64,000 bases of DNA, from positions 1,674,001 to 1,738,000 of the forward strand of contig CM056874.1 in assembly GCA_029876055.1 (NCBI GenBank). The letters are read 5' to 3'. The stretch comes from Madurella fahalii. Lineage: Eukaryota; Ascomycota; Sordariomycetes; Sordariales. Positions 23,394 through 35,132 of the stretch are shown piece after piece. Each line of letters opens with the position of its first letter. Position 1 is the first letter of the stretch. The position numbers and the translations under genes are program-made. The notes under the pieces are model-generated. The model searched no databases and was not told the DNA's origin. It saw nothing but the letters and a program-made list of their open reading frames with translations.

Positions 23394-24640
23394 TCAACCA
23401 AAGGTTCCCTCCTTGACTGCCAAGCTCCCATATCCTTGGATAGAATCCCATCGATTCGATGGCAGCCCCGTGTTCACCCTCGCAGGACTGCCTCCGTCCG
23501 ACCCATCTTCAAAAGCATCGCCCAGTTCCGCAAACGGCACACCCCTCGGACATTCCGGCGGGTCCTTGGTATCCTTGCACCCGACCGTCTCAACAAGTCC
23601 GTCATACACTCCCTGCGCCTCATCTGACAACCCCCCGGGCGGGGGAAGTCATCGCCGTGGGGCCCCCGCTCTGGAGTATCGCCGCGCGAAACAAACCGTC
23701 ATCTCTGCCCCCAAAAGCAGCGAGATGTAAGCCGACATCATCGGCTCCGGAACTCCCGGCCCAGAGCATCACCTCCGTGGGATCGCCACCAAAAGCACTA
23801 ATATTCTCCTGCACCCAGTGCAGCGCCCGTCGCTGGTCATGCAACCGGATGTAGGTTGCGCGTGCCCTGCGCGCCTGCCAGCCGGCGATGAACCCCCATA
23901 GCGAGGCGCGGTAGCTGAATGACACGGCGATGAACGGCAGGTTTGCGGCTGCCGAGGACTACACGATGAGGAGAGGGTTGTACTGCCCGTCTGCAGAGGC
24001 GCCGCCGTGTGTGCCGCCGCCGCAGATGCATACTCCGACTGGGAAGGGCCCGGGATGTGCAGAATCAAGGGTGACGAGTCGGATGATATTGATTATCAGG
24101 TAGCTTTCGTACTAGAAGAACGATTCTGCAGCTGTCAGTGATTCTGTGATCTGATAGGCATGGGTCGAGGGATGGAATGAAGAGGATACAGAGGCTGAGA
24201 TGGAGGAGATGGGACTACTTAGTATCCGGAGCAGCTGGGCCCATATTCAGTAGTTGCGAACCCCTTCCCACGACTCAGAATACGGCTGCGGGCGCCAGAA
24301 GACCAGTAGTCTCAGTAGCGGTGCAGCGTACGGGATGCCGAGGAAGACGTGCGGTTAAGCTCCGGAGGATGGAGGCCGGCGTAGTGCTCGTTTACTGTGC
24401 GGACTACATGCGCTGGGCCGGGACCACCAGCAGTGGGCGGTAGTGTTCGATGAACAAGCGCCAACAGCAGCAACAGCACCAGAGCCGCTCCTAGGAAAAG
24501 AACCACGAGGAGGATGGTCCGGGGCAGACGAGCAGCGAAAGACGGCCGGAACACCGACACAGAAACCATTTTCACCACCGCCATCCTGAGCACGGCCATG
24601 CACCCCGCGACCATGATCATGGCCATTATGCCGCGCATAA
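23394..24640 (-). pseudogene. carboxylesterase (type B, alpha/beta hydrolase) pseudogene
   Basis: Minus-strand fragments line up in the right order for a fungal type B carboxylesterase. They are: an N-terminal hydrophobic anchor (RTILLVVLFLGAALVLLLLL) at about 24500; an N-terminal block including YAGLHPPELN at about 24370; YGPSCSGY at about 24240; the oxyanion-hole region changed to CICGGGTHGG at about 24020; and NLPFIAVSFSYR with HWVQENISAFGGDPTEV at about 23920-23770. Then comes the nucleophile elbow, WAGSSGADD where GESAG is expected, so the Glu before the Ser is lost. A C-terminal part at 23394-23630 lies in another frame. Frameshifts and stops separate the blocks. Composition is normal, so decay is not only by RIP. 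Confidence 0.75.
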
Positions 24641-24679
24641 CCGTGCCCTCGCCGGGCCGGACATAGTTCAGACCTCCAT

Positions 24680-26640
24680 TCTACGACCATTGCCCCTTGA
24701 CCAACGCAGGATATACCACTCGCCTGATCTCTCCTGTCCAGCCATCAGCGTCAAGCAGCCCACCGTCGGCGTGTTGCGCGGCATCACCCTAGAAGCACAC
24801 CGAGGGTAAGTGACAATGAAATCTGATCCGAGGCTGCAGCGAGTCAACCCTGCTGAGTGTCATCCTTAGCGATACGACACCCTTCTTTGGATCTATCAAG
24901 CTATCGATCAAGAGGATTGCCTATTGCGTACAGAAACCGTGGCTTCCGAGCGGCACAATCCAGGAGATCATCTACGGCGTGCAGAGTGAGTATGCGGAGA
25001 GCGATGAACTCTGGTACCGCGCTGTTACTGATGCGTGCTATCTCGTGCCGGATTTGAACCCGCTTCCGCACGGGGGCGAAACAGTCGTTGGAAGCAGGGG
25101 GCTGAATCTGTCTGGGAGCAGAGGCAGCGGATTGTAAGTCTCGAATCTTAATCGCCTGTTAAGGAGCTAATTGGAAACAGTTGTGCTAATAATGCGACAG
25201 GCACTTGCGCGTGCGTTGTATGCTGGATGCGACATTGCGCCGCTCGATGACACTTTCGGGGTACCAGATGGCGACACGGAGAAGGCCATGTGGGAGAACT
25301 TGCTTAGGCCGAAGGGACTTTTTCGGCAGTCTACCTAACACGACGGTGCTGCTCGTTTCCAGCTTAAGTAGGTCCGCTCATATTGCGTTGCCCGTGAAAT
25401 TACCCTTGAACAATGCCCCAGAAATATTGCCTCTGAACTATTGCCCCTGGATACTTCCCTCAATCTTTTGTTGATCCTGAAATTTACTTGTAAGTAACTC
25501 TCATCACAGCCCAGTACTTCTCAACTGCAGACCACATAGTCGTCTTAGACAACAGCGGAGTTCGCGAGCAGGGCAGCCGGCGGGCAACCCAACCCAGAGT
25601 CAGGGCCTCGACAATAGCAAACACATACCCACCAGGAATTCCACCTCAGACAAGGCCTCCTCCTCAACAATCACTTCCAGCCAGCCCTACGCAAAAGACA
25701 AAGCCAAGATCGCCGACGCAAACATGGATGTATCGCGGCAAACTAGCAACCTCGCGCTGTACGGGTACTACTTTGACTTCGTTGGATGGGCCAACCTCGC
25801 CCTCCCAGGAGGCTGCGCCGCGTCGTATGCTTTCCGTCATAATGCCGCAGTACTGACTCCGCCTTTGGACCGAGCCAGACAGCGACAGGAAGCTGTTCTA
25901 CTTGGGTGGATTCTGCTCCTGTCCGTCATTTCGTGGTCGTCGACCCATGGCAGTATCCGGTGCGTTTCCCGGGACTCACTTATCAACAACCTAGAACCAG
26001 GATGTTGGTCAGTGATCATCCGTCTTGCGCCGCACTCTGGGCTGCGCATCCATCAGCATCTGCTGGATGTTGTGACCAGGTAAGAGAACTTCCAAGCTTC
26101 ATGTGATAGTCCGATCTGCTGATTGCCATTAGCGCGCCACTCTCCTACTTCGCCATTACCGATCCTGAACCGATTTGGTCAAGACATCCAGTACTTCGAC
26201 CACCAGCTCCCCTTAGCCCGCTCTGCTATGGGCAACCATAAGCCTATTTCGTTGCTCCTCCTTTTCCGCCTGGCCCACAACTACTGACATTCTCCATCGT
26301 CCGTAGTATTTCCCAATTACTTAACCGGCAACCCCTTACGCCCTCTGAATACCTATCAACCCACACAAAAGCCGTAGCGAGATGAAGATAGAAGCTAACA
26401 CCACCCTCATTTTGTCTCCTGGAGATGTTTAAACTCCTCATGCAAACGGTCCTCCTATCTACCGCCTCCTCCCTGCTGGTCTCCATCCCACCAGCTTAGG
26501 CATCGTCTACGCCGTGCAAAAGATCTACTTCGGCACTTCGCGGCAGCTATGCTTCTTCGAGCTAGAATCGCGCCCCGCGGCAGTGACCTCCTCCGTTGAA
26601 TCCATCGAAGATCTTGGGACGGTGCCCGCTTTCGACTAAC
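24680..26640 (+). pseudogene. MRP-type (ABCC) transporter pseudogene
   Basis: Fragments of the first nucleotide-binding domain come first: VLRGITLEAHRG near 24770, then CVQKPWLPSGTIQEIIYG at about 24920. The signature follows at about 25115; LSGGQRQR is recoverable only after a frameshift. An intron is at about 25137-25200, followed by ALARALYAGCDIAPLDDTFG (Walker B region) and a switch region. Second transmembrane domain pieces follow: NLALYGYYFDFVGWANLA at about 25740, APLSYFAITD at about 26133, RFGQDIQYFDHQLPLA after another frameshift, and MFKLLMQTVLLSTASSLLVS at about 26425. The Walker A part and the second nucleotide-binding domain are not found. It is truncated and frameshifted. Confidence 0.75.
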
Positions 26641-27324
26641 GCGGGCATACCTCACGAGCGGTGCCTACACATAACACGAGGCTCTCACAAAATACCCAAG
26701 TTGGAAGATGTTAGCGTGTACCGGCCTTTACCTGGATTGGGAGCGCTACACATGGCACATCCAACCACATCTAAGTTGTCCACGGATATTCCCTGGTCGC
26801 ATGTGGAGACCGGGAGTGAGAAGCTAGACGGTGAATTCCCGGGCGGATCGCAAGGGGTTAACAAAGTTTGTGTTATTACACGGATTGGCCAAGTACACCA
26901 TATCAAAACTCGCGCCATGAACCAGAAGCGGTAGTTCGTACGAGCCCCGGTCGGCAGACTGACGTCTGCCGTATTGCATAAATACCCTGCCGATAGATGC
27001 AGTTGGGGGCCACTCAGCATAGAGATTTCAGTGCTACAACCCCGACATCCAGCCCCAAGTGGGATGTCGAAGCGAAGAGGGAACCGGATATAGCCGTCAG
27101 GTCAGGCATAAAAAAAGAGAGTGGGTTAGGGACACCGGGCCAGCCAAAGAGCCTGCCTGCAGACCGTCCGAGGAATGATATACTTCCTGCAACCCGGTGC
27201 ACTCGCATAAGGTGCCATGATAGTGTGGTGTGGTTGTGTGTCGTAGTCCGTAATGCCACTAAAACATGAGAAGTTTTACAAGTTGGCTCTTTACCAACAT
27301 AGAGGGCCTCTGTGTCGGCGGAAC
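26641..27324. other. spacer between two pseudogenes
   Basis: Open stretches of about 110 codons exist on both strands (26596-26934 plus, 26685-27020 minus), but neither resembles a known family nor shows a usable start and intron pattern. I regard them as chance. Confidence 0.4.
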
Positions 27325-29863
27325 AAATCAGCGAGCCCTGTCCGCAGCAACACCTACTTGCACCAGTGATATCTGCGCGGACCTTGCGTAGCAGCTGGTC
27401 AGGCAGACGGCGTATAACACGACAGAGATAAACCTGTGCGATGACTTTGAGACTTATGAGCGGCCCAGATATTACTGCTTACTTGGCTATCTACTGACGA
27501 ACTCGAGCTTAGTCGTCTGCGAAGGATGGAGGGCTGAACACGGGCTTCGCCCGGATCAGGGCTCGGTAGTCTACTACAACCTGCTGCAAGACCGATCGAC
27601 AGACGCAACCCACGCCTACCTCGAGGCCTCCGAGCCCCCGATCGACTCTCCTGCGGATCGCAAATGCTTCGCCATGGCTAAGCAAACCTACGAGGTGTGT
27701 ATGAATGAGCCCTAGATCAGGGAAGAAGGGGTTACGCCACTGGTTAAAATCCTGAGCGACATTGCGAACATATTTCACGTTGACGAGTCCTTGTACGCAA
27801 CGCTAGAGCCGAGATATGTGTAAGATTCAGAGGAAAACGAGCTTTCGGATCTTCTGCTCCATCTCCAGACCACGGGAAGGTCTCATGTTCTGGATATCAG
27901 TGCGACCAGAGACAACAAGACCAGGTCAGTCCACTTTGTAATGCTGGGTAATGACGACTAACATCTGGCTGCGAACTTAACTAGTCGACACGAATCATCC
28001 ACATCGTGCCGCCTTCCCAGCTTACCCTGGCAAAGGACTACTACAAGAACGCGGAGACCATGGCAGACTACACTCGCGTCATGACCCAAGTTCTTTCGAC
28101 TGTGCATCCAAGCCCGCACACCCGAGATAACGCCGCGCGGGTGGCGAAGCTAGTTGTGGACTACGAGACCCGCATGGTCTCCATCCTTCCCGATCTTTCC
28201 GATCTTTATAATGTGAAAGTGAGTGGCTATTCTCCTCTAAAATGACGTTCAGTCTTAGATGTGAAGACTTGAGTGGGGCTTCAAGACCATGTCTAACATG
28301 ATACAGAAATACTATAACATCATCTCACTGTCAGAGACTGCCAACCTTGCAACAATATTTGGCCTAGACCGCGTCATGACCAGCATGGCGCCCGCAATCT
28401 ACTCGGCAGACCGCATCATGATCTCGGTTTCCCCACCTAATACAGGACATTGCCAGGATTACGCGGGATACCTCGAAGGAGGTATCCAGACGTATCTGAT
28501 GTGGCGGGCTATCGAGGGCCTCGAACATGGCATTCTCTCGCGGCGGATCTGGAGCCGCTTCGTGTCTTTAAAGACATCCAAGGTGGTAAGGTCAGTCCCC
28601 CACCATCTCCACACGTACTATCTCTTACCCCTTCCTCACACTCCGTCACGACCACCCACACGACTCGGTCGTCTCCACCTCCCTCTCCACCTCCACCTCC
28701 ACTAACCTCCGCGTAGGATCCAACAGCCTCTCCGGCCCGGTGGCGAGCCTGCGTCAACCATGCGTCGGATGTCAGAACCCACGGCTGGATCCTCTCGCGC
28801 TTCTACGCGGCGGAGCACTTCTCCGAGGCGGAACACTTCTCCGAGGCGGAATACTTCTCCGAAGCGGAGTACTTCTCTGAGGCGGAACACTTCTCCGAGG
28901 TGGAGCACTTCTCCGAGGCCGACAAGGCCCTCGATCAACAGCTCGTGACGTACATCACGAGACCAGTACGCCCGTACCATTCGTTTCCCTGGCAGGATGA
29001 TTCGATGCGGACTGTGGCAATGCAAAAGATGGAAAAGCTCCAAGCGCAAGTAGGGTTTCCCACCGGTTGTGGTCGACTTGAACGACGGCGAGGCGGTGCT
29101 GCGGTACTACTCGGCCGTGAGCATCACGGGGAGCTATTTCGGTAATGTGGTGCACCTAGCAGAGTGGGCTGTCGCGCGCGACTGGGGCCGGCTGGGCACG
29201 CCCTACGACAGGGGCGAGTGGCGGATGACGGCGCAGACGGTCAACGCGTACCAACGACATCGGGCCCGGCGTGAGTGCCTGGCCTGCAGCGATCCTCCAG
29301 CCCCGTACTTTGGCGCGGCGCTGCCGTCGTATGTCAGCTTTGGCGTGACAGGTCGGGCACGAGGTGTCGCACTCGTTCGATAGTAGTGGGAGGCAGTACG
29401 ACCTCGAAGGGCCGGTACGGGAACGATTGGTGAACCGCGCGAACCGACGCCGCGTTCCGGCTGCGCGCGCAGTGCTTTGTGCAGCAGTACGGGAACTACA
29501 CCGTCACGGGGCGGGATGGGAACCACTTGCCGCTGAATAGGGAGTTGACGCTCCGAGAGAACATCGCTGACGCAGGGGGGATCGACACGGCGTTTCTTGG
29601 CTGGCAGCAGCATCGAGTGGACCACCCCGAGCAGGACACCCACTTGCCAGGACTGGGGAAGTGGACGTACGAGCAGCTGTATCCCATCGCGTTCGCGAGC
29701 CTGTGGTGTTCCAAGCCGAAGAAGGAGCTGCTCGTCTCGCAGGTGTATGACGATCCGCACTCGAGACCGCAGTTCCGGGACAAGGGGACGCTGGAGAACT
29801 CGCGATACTTCAGGGAGCACTATACGTGTCAGGTGAAGGAGCCGACTGGTAAAATCTGGTAGC
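27325..29863 (+). pseudogene. M13 (neprilysin-like) metallopeptidase pseudogene
   Basis: The family is zinc endopeptidases with HExxH and a downstream ENxxD. Fragments in order: CDDFETY at about 27440, with a foreign stretch before EGW; NLLQDRSTDATHAYLEAS; QTYEVCMNEP; an intron near 27930-27985; SQLTLAKDYYKNAETMADYT; an intron at about 28219-28306; KYYNIISLSETANLATI; IQTYLMWRAIEG; the repeat at 28810-28917; YYSAVSITGSYFGNVVHLA; HEVSH intact at 29358-29372; ELTLRENIADAGG at about 29550; and a C-terminal CQVKEPTGKIW ending in TAG at 29863. The zinc ligands are still present, but several stops and at least four frameshifts separate them. The start is not found. Confidence 0.8.
28810..28917 (+). 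repeat. six 18-bp units coding AEHFSE in the M13 pseudogene
   Basis: GCGGAGCACTTCTCCGAG is repeated six times with single-base differences, in frame with the peptidase (Ala-Glu-His/Tyr-Phe-Ser-Glu). Related peptidases have a single FSEADKAL-type block here, so this is an expansion by slippage or unequal crossing over. Confidence 0.85.
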
Positions 29864-32800
29864 GGTGGTGTGGGAGAAGAGTGCGTCAGATGCTTCTAAT
29901 TACCACTGGCAGCGAACAGCTTGAAAAACTATTCGTGCTAACCAGTATGCCTAGTGTGCTAGTTAGTAACCTGAATCTATCAGTTATGGTGTCTCTGCTA
30001 GAGTCGAACGTGATATTGGCACTACTATTTCAAGAGAAAGAGCCAGTTGGCGATGAAGTAGACAACACGCCGTGGGGAAGGAGAACCTGCAAGCATCGAG
30101 CTTGTAGATGTTGATCCTTAGTTGGGCACGTTCCGGCTAGCTGCCCAAGGTACTTAGGCAGTCAGCTAAGCTACCTTGGAAACCTTACATACAGGGGTCA
30201 GAATCGACTCACTCGAAGGCGAGTGACGGAGGGACGATAGGTGTTGCGAGGAGGTCGATGTGAAAGTATAATACAGAAATTCATTTATCACTAGGTCCTG
30301 GATCCTGGACACCTTGGAGATCCGAGTGTTAAGTGCCAGCATACACCCGGGTTCCCGGTTCCCGGACGGCAGCCTCGGTGAACCCGAATCAGGGAAACCT
30401 AGGAGTGGACAAGTATAAGAAGCTTTGTATCGCTTATGCCTTTCCAATCTTAGATGGCCGTCCTCCACGTCCCCAAATACAATATGCGCCTATATGAAAT
30501 ATGACGAGGCTACACGTCTCATTGACGAGGATGGATATTTCGATGGAGACCCTGAAGTCGAATCCATCCAGCCGCTTGGGAAATTTCTCGCCGCACCTGA
30601 GTAAGTTATACCAAACATTTAATCTGGTTTTCGCATTAACAACAACTGCTAGACCTAGAGCCCTGTGTGAGTCTTCGAACGTAACCTATCATACGACTGG
30701 CCTCCAAATCCTTGGTGCCCCGTTATTGGAGTTAATGGGCCCAAGACACTCTCTGTACCATGTCTGTCATGCGGGATTTCCAGCTTAGCCAGGTTTATTT
30801 AGTAAAGCTTATGAGTCAGAGAGGCGTGAGCGATTCTCTGCTCAGAAGCTACATGTCGTATGTGGACATTCCCCGGAAGCTCGGGATATGATTAATAACC
30901 TCCGTGAACAAGGAGGTATAAAAAGAAGCATCGCAGCGCCATTGGGGGTACCGGCTATAGGAGTACCCGGCCCAATACCGGGATTCCGGAGGCATGCCAA
31001 ACGGTTCTAGTTAGTATTACGCAAAACAGTAGCTTGAAGGCAGTGTTCTTACTTAATTCTTTCAACTTGCTTTACTGTCTTTGAGATAGAGAATGAATAA
31101 GGTACCGCTTAAAATGGAATTTTGCGCTTGCAAGGTGGATATGCATTCTCTCGGATTGACCATTTTTAGGGTGAAGGAGGTAGTAGTGGCCAGAAATACG
31201 TCGACTCGTGTCTGGAGGCTTTGTGGCATGCTGACTGCTCCGGAGGGTTGGTACTGGATCGCAGGCCACTCGGCGGTTCAGGTACCTGGCTTGGGTGCCT
31301 TCATTGCCGCGGTCCTTATGACTGGTCCGCGGTTACGCTGCCGGCCGCACCATAGTGCTAGGCAGCGGTACGCAACTCTTGAAGTCAGATTGGCAGTCTT
31401 ATCCAATGTCTTAGCCTTCGAGAGCGGCCTGCTCGTCGGCTAGCGACCTGTAAAGTCTAGTGTCATACTTAAGGTGTAATTGCTGTCCAGCAATTGCGGC
31501 ATCGCTTTGCGCGACATCTAGTCCAGGCGAGAGGAAGGACAGCGGAGCGGACAAACGTATTAAAGGCAGCCCATATACATTCAGGTATTGTCGGTGAAAG
31601 GGAAAAAATACGATAGTCACAACAAGTCAGTCACGGTGTGAGAGACAACAGTATATATAGGAAAAGCACTGCATAAAGAACCACTGCGTAAAAAAGCACC
31701 ACATGAAATGCACTAACATAAAAAAAATGAAATCTACGAAAAGAACAAAAGAGAGCGTAACAAACAGCCATAATTGAGTCCAAAACATCCGCAAATGCCT
31801 CTTTGATCCCTGGCTTCAAATTACCTTAGCAGGAAGCCCATAACCGCAAATAAGACCTTGCCAGTGGCTTCTTCATATCCATTACGAACTGTAGAGAACT
31901 CCCGCTTTTTCAACACACCGAACTGTAAGCTTAGTAGCTGCGGTGCTTCCCCCCGTACTCGAACCCCCATCTTGTACCTCGATCAAGAAGCCTTGGTGCT
32001 TTCTTCGGGACATGGTATTGCTTTGTTACGATCGCCACACTAGCCGCTCGCCGTCTCTTTGGAGTCGGGAATCGTGCTGGGGTGCCGTGGGCGCACAGTT
32101 ATGGTATAGGAATTTGACGGCGCTTCAGCGCGCGGCTACTTAGGTGTTTCGATGAAAAGAACCGTTGGGTTGCCAACTTGGTCTGCGGGCGCCGGTGACC
32201 GCGTGCGCGACTAGGTGTTGCGGTAAACGGAACTGTCCGAGAGCCATCTGATAGGGTTTGAAGCCTACATCGGTGCGGTTACGGCCCCCCGGACGAGCCA
32301 GTTGCCGACCGGTCCTGCCTATCAGCGGTTGAACCTTGGGTATCAAACTACCTACTACGCGGTGACGCGAAATGCTATAAGGTTGTTTCATCAAGGCCCA
32401 AGATCTTCTCCAGTAGCTCTATAGTATACTCGGGTCAACCTATATCTCGTTACCAGACTGACTCGTATCGGCTGCCTCTTGTCTGAATATCGCAAAATTT
32501 GCTAAGGTACAGTAGCGAAGGATTTGGTAGCCGCACTCCTTCTATAGTGTTCCTAACCTATAAAATTGGCCCGCATACTTAGATAATTTAGATTGGTTTC
32601 TTCGGTACCACAGTCATGGATAAAGGTAAGAGCATGGCGGATTGGGACTATTGGGTTCTTAAACCTGCTATTACCGGCACGGATCTCCATTTACCTCATA
32701 GTAACCTTCATCTCTCTAACGTCGGTTTCGAGCTCGCTAGCGTCGGCCTCGAGAGTTTTCATATAAGACGAAGGTTTCGTAGCCCTGATAAGCTTAATCT

Positions 32801-33375
32801 GCTATAAGACGTCTTTGATTGCCTATGTCCATCCGACACTGTTCTTCTAGTAGCAGTGAGAGTGTTTTCCAGGTATCTCGTGTGCAGACTAGCGGGGTCC
32901 CGTGGTAAATCGTCAACTTTTAATATAGAGGGCGGCTTCCGGGTTCTCGGAGATGAAACCCCTAAAATTTTTTCAAGCATTCTACCGTGCTCACAACGGA
33001 GAAGTACTGGACGAGGATTGGGTATGCTACGTCGACAAGACGGCAGCTAACAAGCCGGAACGCTTGTAAGGTAGCTAATGGCAGGAGTTTGGCGATGAGC
33101 GCCACGATTTGGCGGCAAACCTGCTCATTGGTGAGGACTAGGCCTGGAATAAAGTAACCTCCTGCACCGAAGGCCGATAACTATCGGTTTCACGTTCGGT
33201 CAGCCATGATCCGAAGAGTCGGGTAGCTCCACCAGCCCTACGGCTGCCGTCCCAACGTCCGGCCACAACATCGTTGGATCGTGGTCGAGGAGAACCGGAC
33301 ATGATGGCAGAGACGACACGCTCAAAGACATCCCGGCTCAACCGCAATGGTAGAAAAACTACCGACAGCAGGAGA
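29864..33375. other. 3.5-kb region with no recognisable gene
   Basis: Normal base composition. Short open frames occur on both strands (for example 31093-31443, 32140-32394) but with no recognised domain and no coherent intron pattern. Around 30505-31010 a stretch including DEATRLIDEDGYFDGDPEVE looks protein-like, then an intron-like GTAAGT...TAG at 30601-30652, but I cannot name it. Old gene relics are likely. Confidence 0.4.
30145..30179. repeat. inverted repeat, possible hairpin
   Basis: CCAAGGTA CTTAG is followed after 8 bases by CTAAG C TACCTTGG, giving a 13-bp stem with one bulged base. It follows the M13 pseudogene by 280 bp. No gene can be assigned to it. It might be a cruciform, or a terminator-like or transposon-end relic. 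Confidence 0.5.
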
Positions 33376-33871
33376 TTAATCAAGGGCTTGAATAATGTCC
33401 AGATCTGCCGAAAACACTCCAATCTCCCCAGTAGCGATGTTTAACCCAATCCCAGACGACCCACGATCGACCCATTTGTACACCCTAATGTGTTCCCCAG
33501 CCTTCCAAGAAAGACTCCCAAGTAAGTTACCCTTATGAGAGCGGAGAGCTAGATACACCTCTGAGTCTACAGTAGATTGTGACTCTCTCCGTTCTAAAAA
33601 CTCCCACGGGATCCGACCCGCCACATTATTTCGCGGATTATATCCTAGAGCAAATTGAGTCACCGTTGCGCACACCACCACACCGTCTCCAGCCTTTGTC
33701 ACAAGGTACTTGTAGTCGGGGCCAGAGTATTCAGCTTTGACCGAGAATGATTCAGGAGTTGGTAGGATCTCGATCGTTTCCACGGGAGGCTTTGGTTGGC
33801 TTTGAATGACTTTGAGGTTTCTGGGAGCCAGGTGTCAATGAAGACAGCATGCTTTCGATTTCCGTGTCCAT
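33376..33871 (-). pseudogene. small SH3-like protein with a frameshift
   Basis: The frame ending at 33376 is open for 135 codons. Its C-terminal part (WKAGEHIRVYKWVDRGSSG then GLNIATGEIGVFSADLD) resembles an SH3-like fold: a basic strand, a conserved Trp-Val and a final GxxGxFPxxxV-type loop. There is no ATG in this frame. An ATG at 33871 in another frame gives MDTEIESMLSSLTPGSQKPQ, a plausible N terminus, and one base missing near 33795 would join them. So it is a recently damaged gene, or an intact one with a sequence error, of about 160 residues. The function is unknown and the SH3 call is by eye. Confidence 0.4.
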
Positions 33872-35132
33872 TGCTCCCGTTTCTCGGAGAAAGGCGAGTT
33901 GCTGTCATTCTGTTAACCTAAGGCAAACCGCCAAGTCAAAAGGACGGTGAATACTTGCCGCGTGAAGTATACGAAGATGCATCTTCGCGCTACTTATAAC
34001 AATGTCGCACTCTCCAGCTAGAGGCTTGCCAGTTTCTGCCATTATGTTGCCATGAGGAAACTGAGGGGTTGGGCGATCCTAAAGTTTGAGTACAAACAAC
34101 CCTAACCCTGCTTTGTTGGGCATCCACGGCTCTGCCTAAAGAGCAGCTCCGGGAAGCCTCTCGGAGACTTGCCGAGACTAAAACGCTAAACAACGAATAA
34201 CGACCACTCTCAAACGGCGCAATTCTAAACCGGTCTTGTATGTAGCAGGGAAGCAAATCTGTCTCTTATGTCTCCTTGTTCGCGTTCCGAGCCCATAGAC
34301 CGCTTTGGTCCCCTTTAGCAAAAGGGCCGTGACACTATATAAGACGTTGAAGTCTCCGGTTTCTCTGTATGCTTTCCGTGGAATGAGTAAGTCCCTGACT
34401 CCTTTGCCGTTCCGCCCCTTCCGTTTCAGGCGTTGTTTTGGCATTGCGATTCTCTGCAGATCGACGAATGAAGCGGTACTGTTACGTTCCCGAGAGGCGA
34501 AGCGCGCAGTCAGACTGCGTCCATCTCCACGGTTGTGACATGAAGCGTGCTTCACGGGCGGATGGGAAGCAGCGCCTAACAGAGAGCTCTTTGACAGGCG
34601 GATACACCAGACAAGACGGCACAACTACATGGCCGTGCACATATATCCTCATTTGTTCTCCATGCATTTACTTCTCCTGCTGTGGCCGCCGCGGTCTTGG
34701 ATCCAGGCTCCTGTTGTGCCGCAGTGCGCCGCGGTGTACTATGCTAACGAGCGCTAGGTGGGGTACCCTGTTGGTGATCCGTGGTCTCGGACAAGTGCAT
34801 CTGCCCCGCTTTTCATGCACCTATCCAGGGTGCTTGAGCCTGCTGAAAATGGCGGCTCCACACCGGCCAAAAGCGGCAGCAAATAACGCCCCAGCTCGCC
34901 CACCTCGTCATCCAACTTCCTTGGCCGACACCTCCTCTTATTTCCCTTTACTCCCTGTGCATTAATTATCTACCCGCTGCAACAGTTTAAGATCCCTCTC
35001 ACGAATGACCGGGCGCAATCCTGCCTGGCACGTCGAGCAGTGTCTACCAGATCTGTTCCATCCGAGGTATTCGCCCGTTTGAATAGGGCAGCTGAATCAC
35101 CCCACCCATCGTCGCGTGACGGCAGCCCCACG
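33872..35132. other. intergenic region upstream of the RING gene
   Basis: I see no supported gene. Overlapping open frames of 77-175 codons at 34178-34965 on both strands have no domain and no typical start context. The last few hundred bases presumably hold the promoter of the gene at 35133. Confidence 0.4.

Noticed and set aside
25040..25060. B-box-like GGATTTGAACCC
   Set aside because: It is within the ABC transporter relic, in frame with conserved residues, and no tRNA structure surrounds it.
35040..35132. N-terminal extension of the RING gene
   Set aside because: The first codon would be GTG. The first ATG in frame is 35133, which also places the signal anchor at the N terminus.
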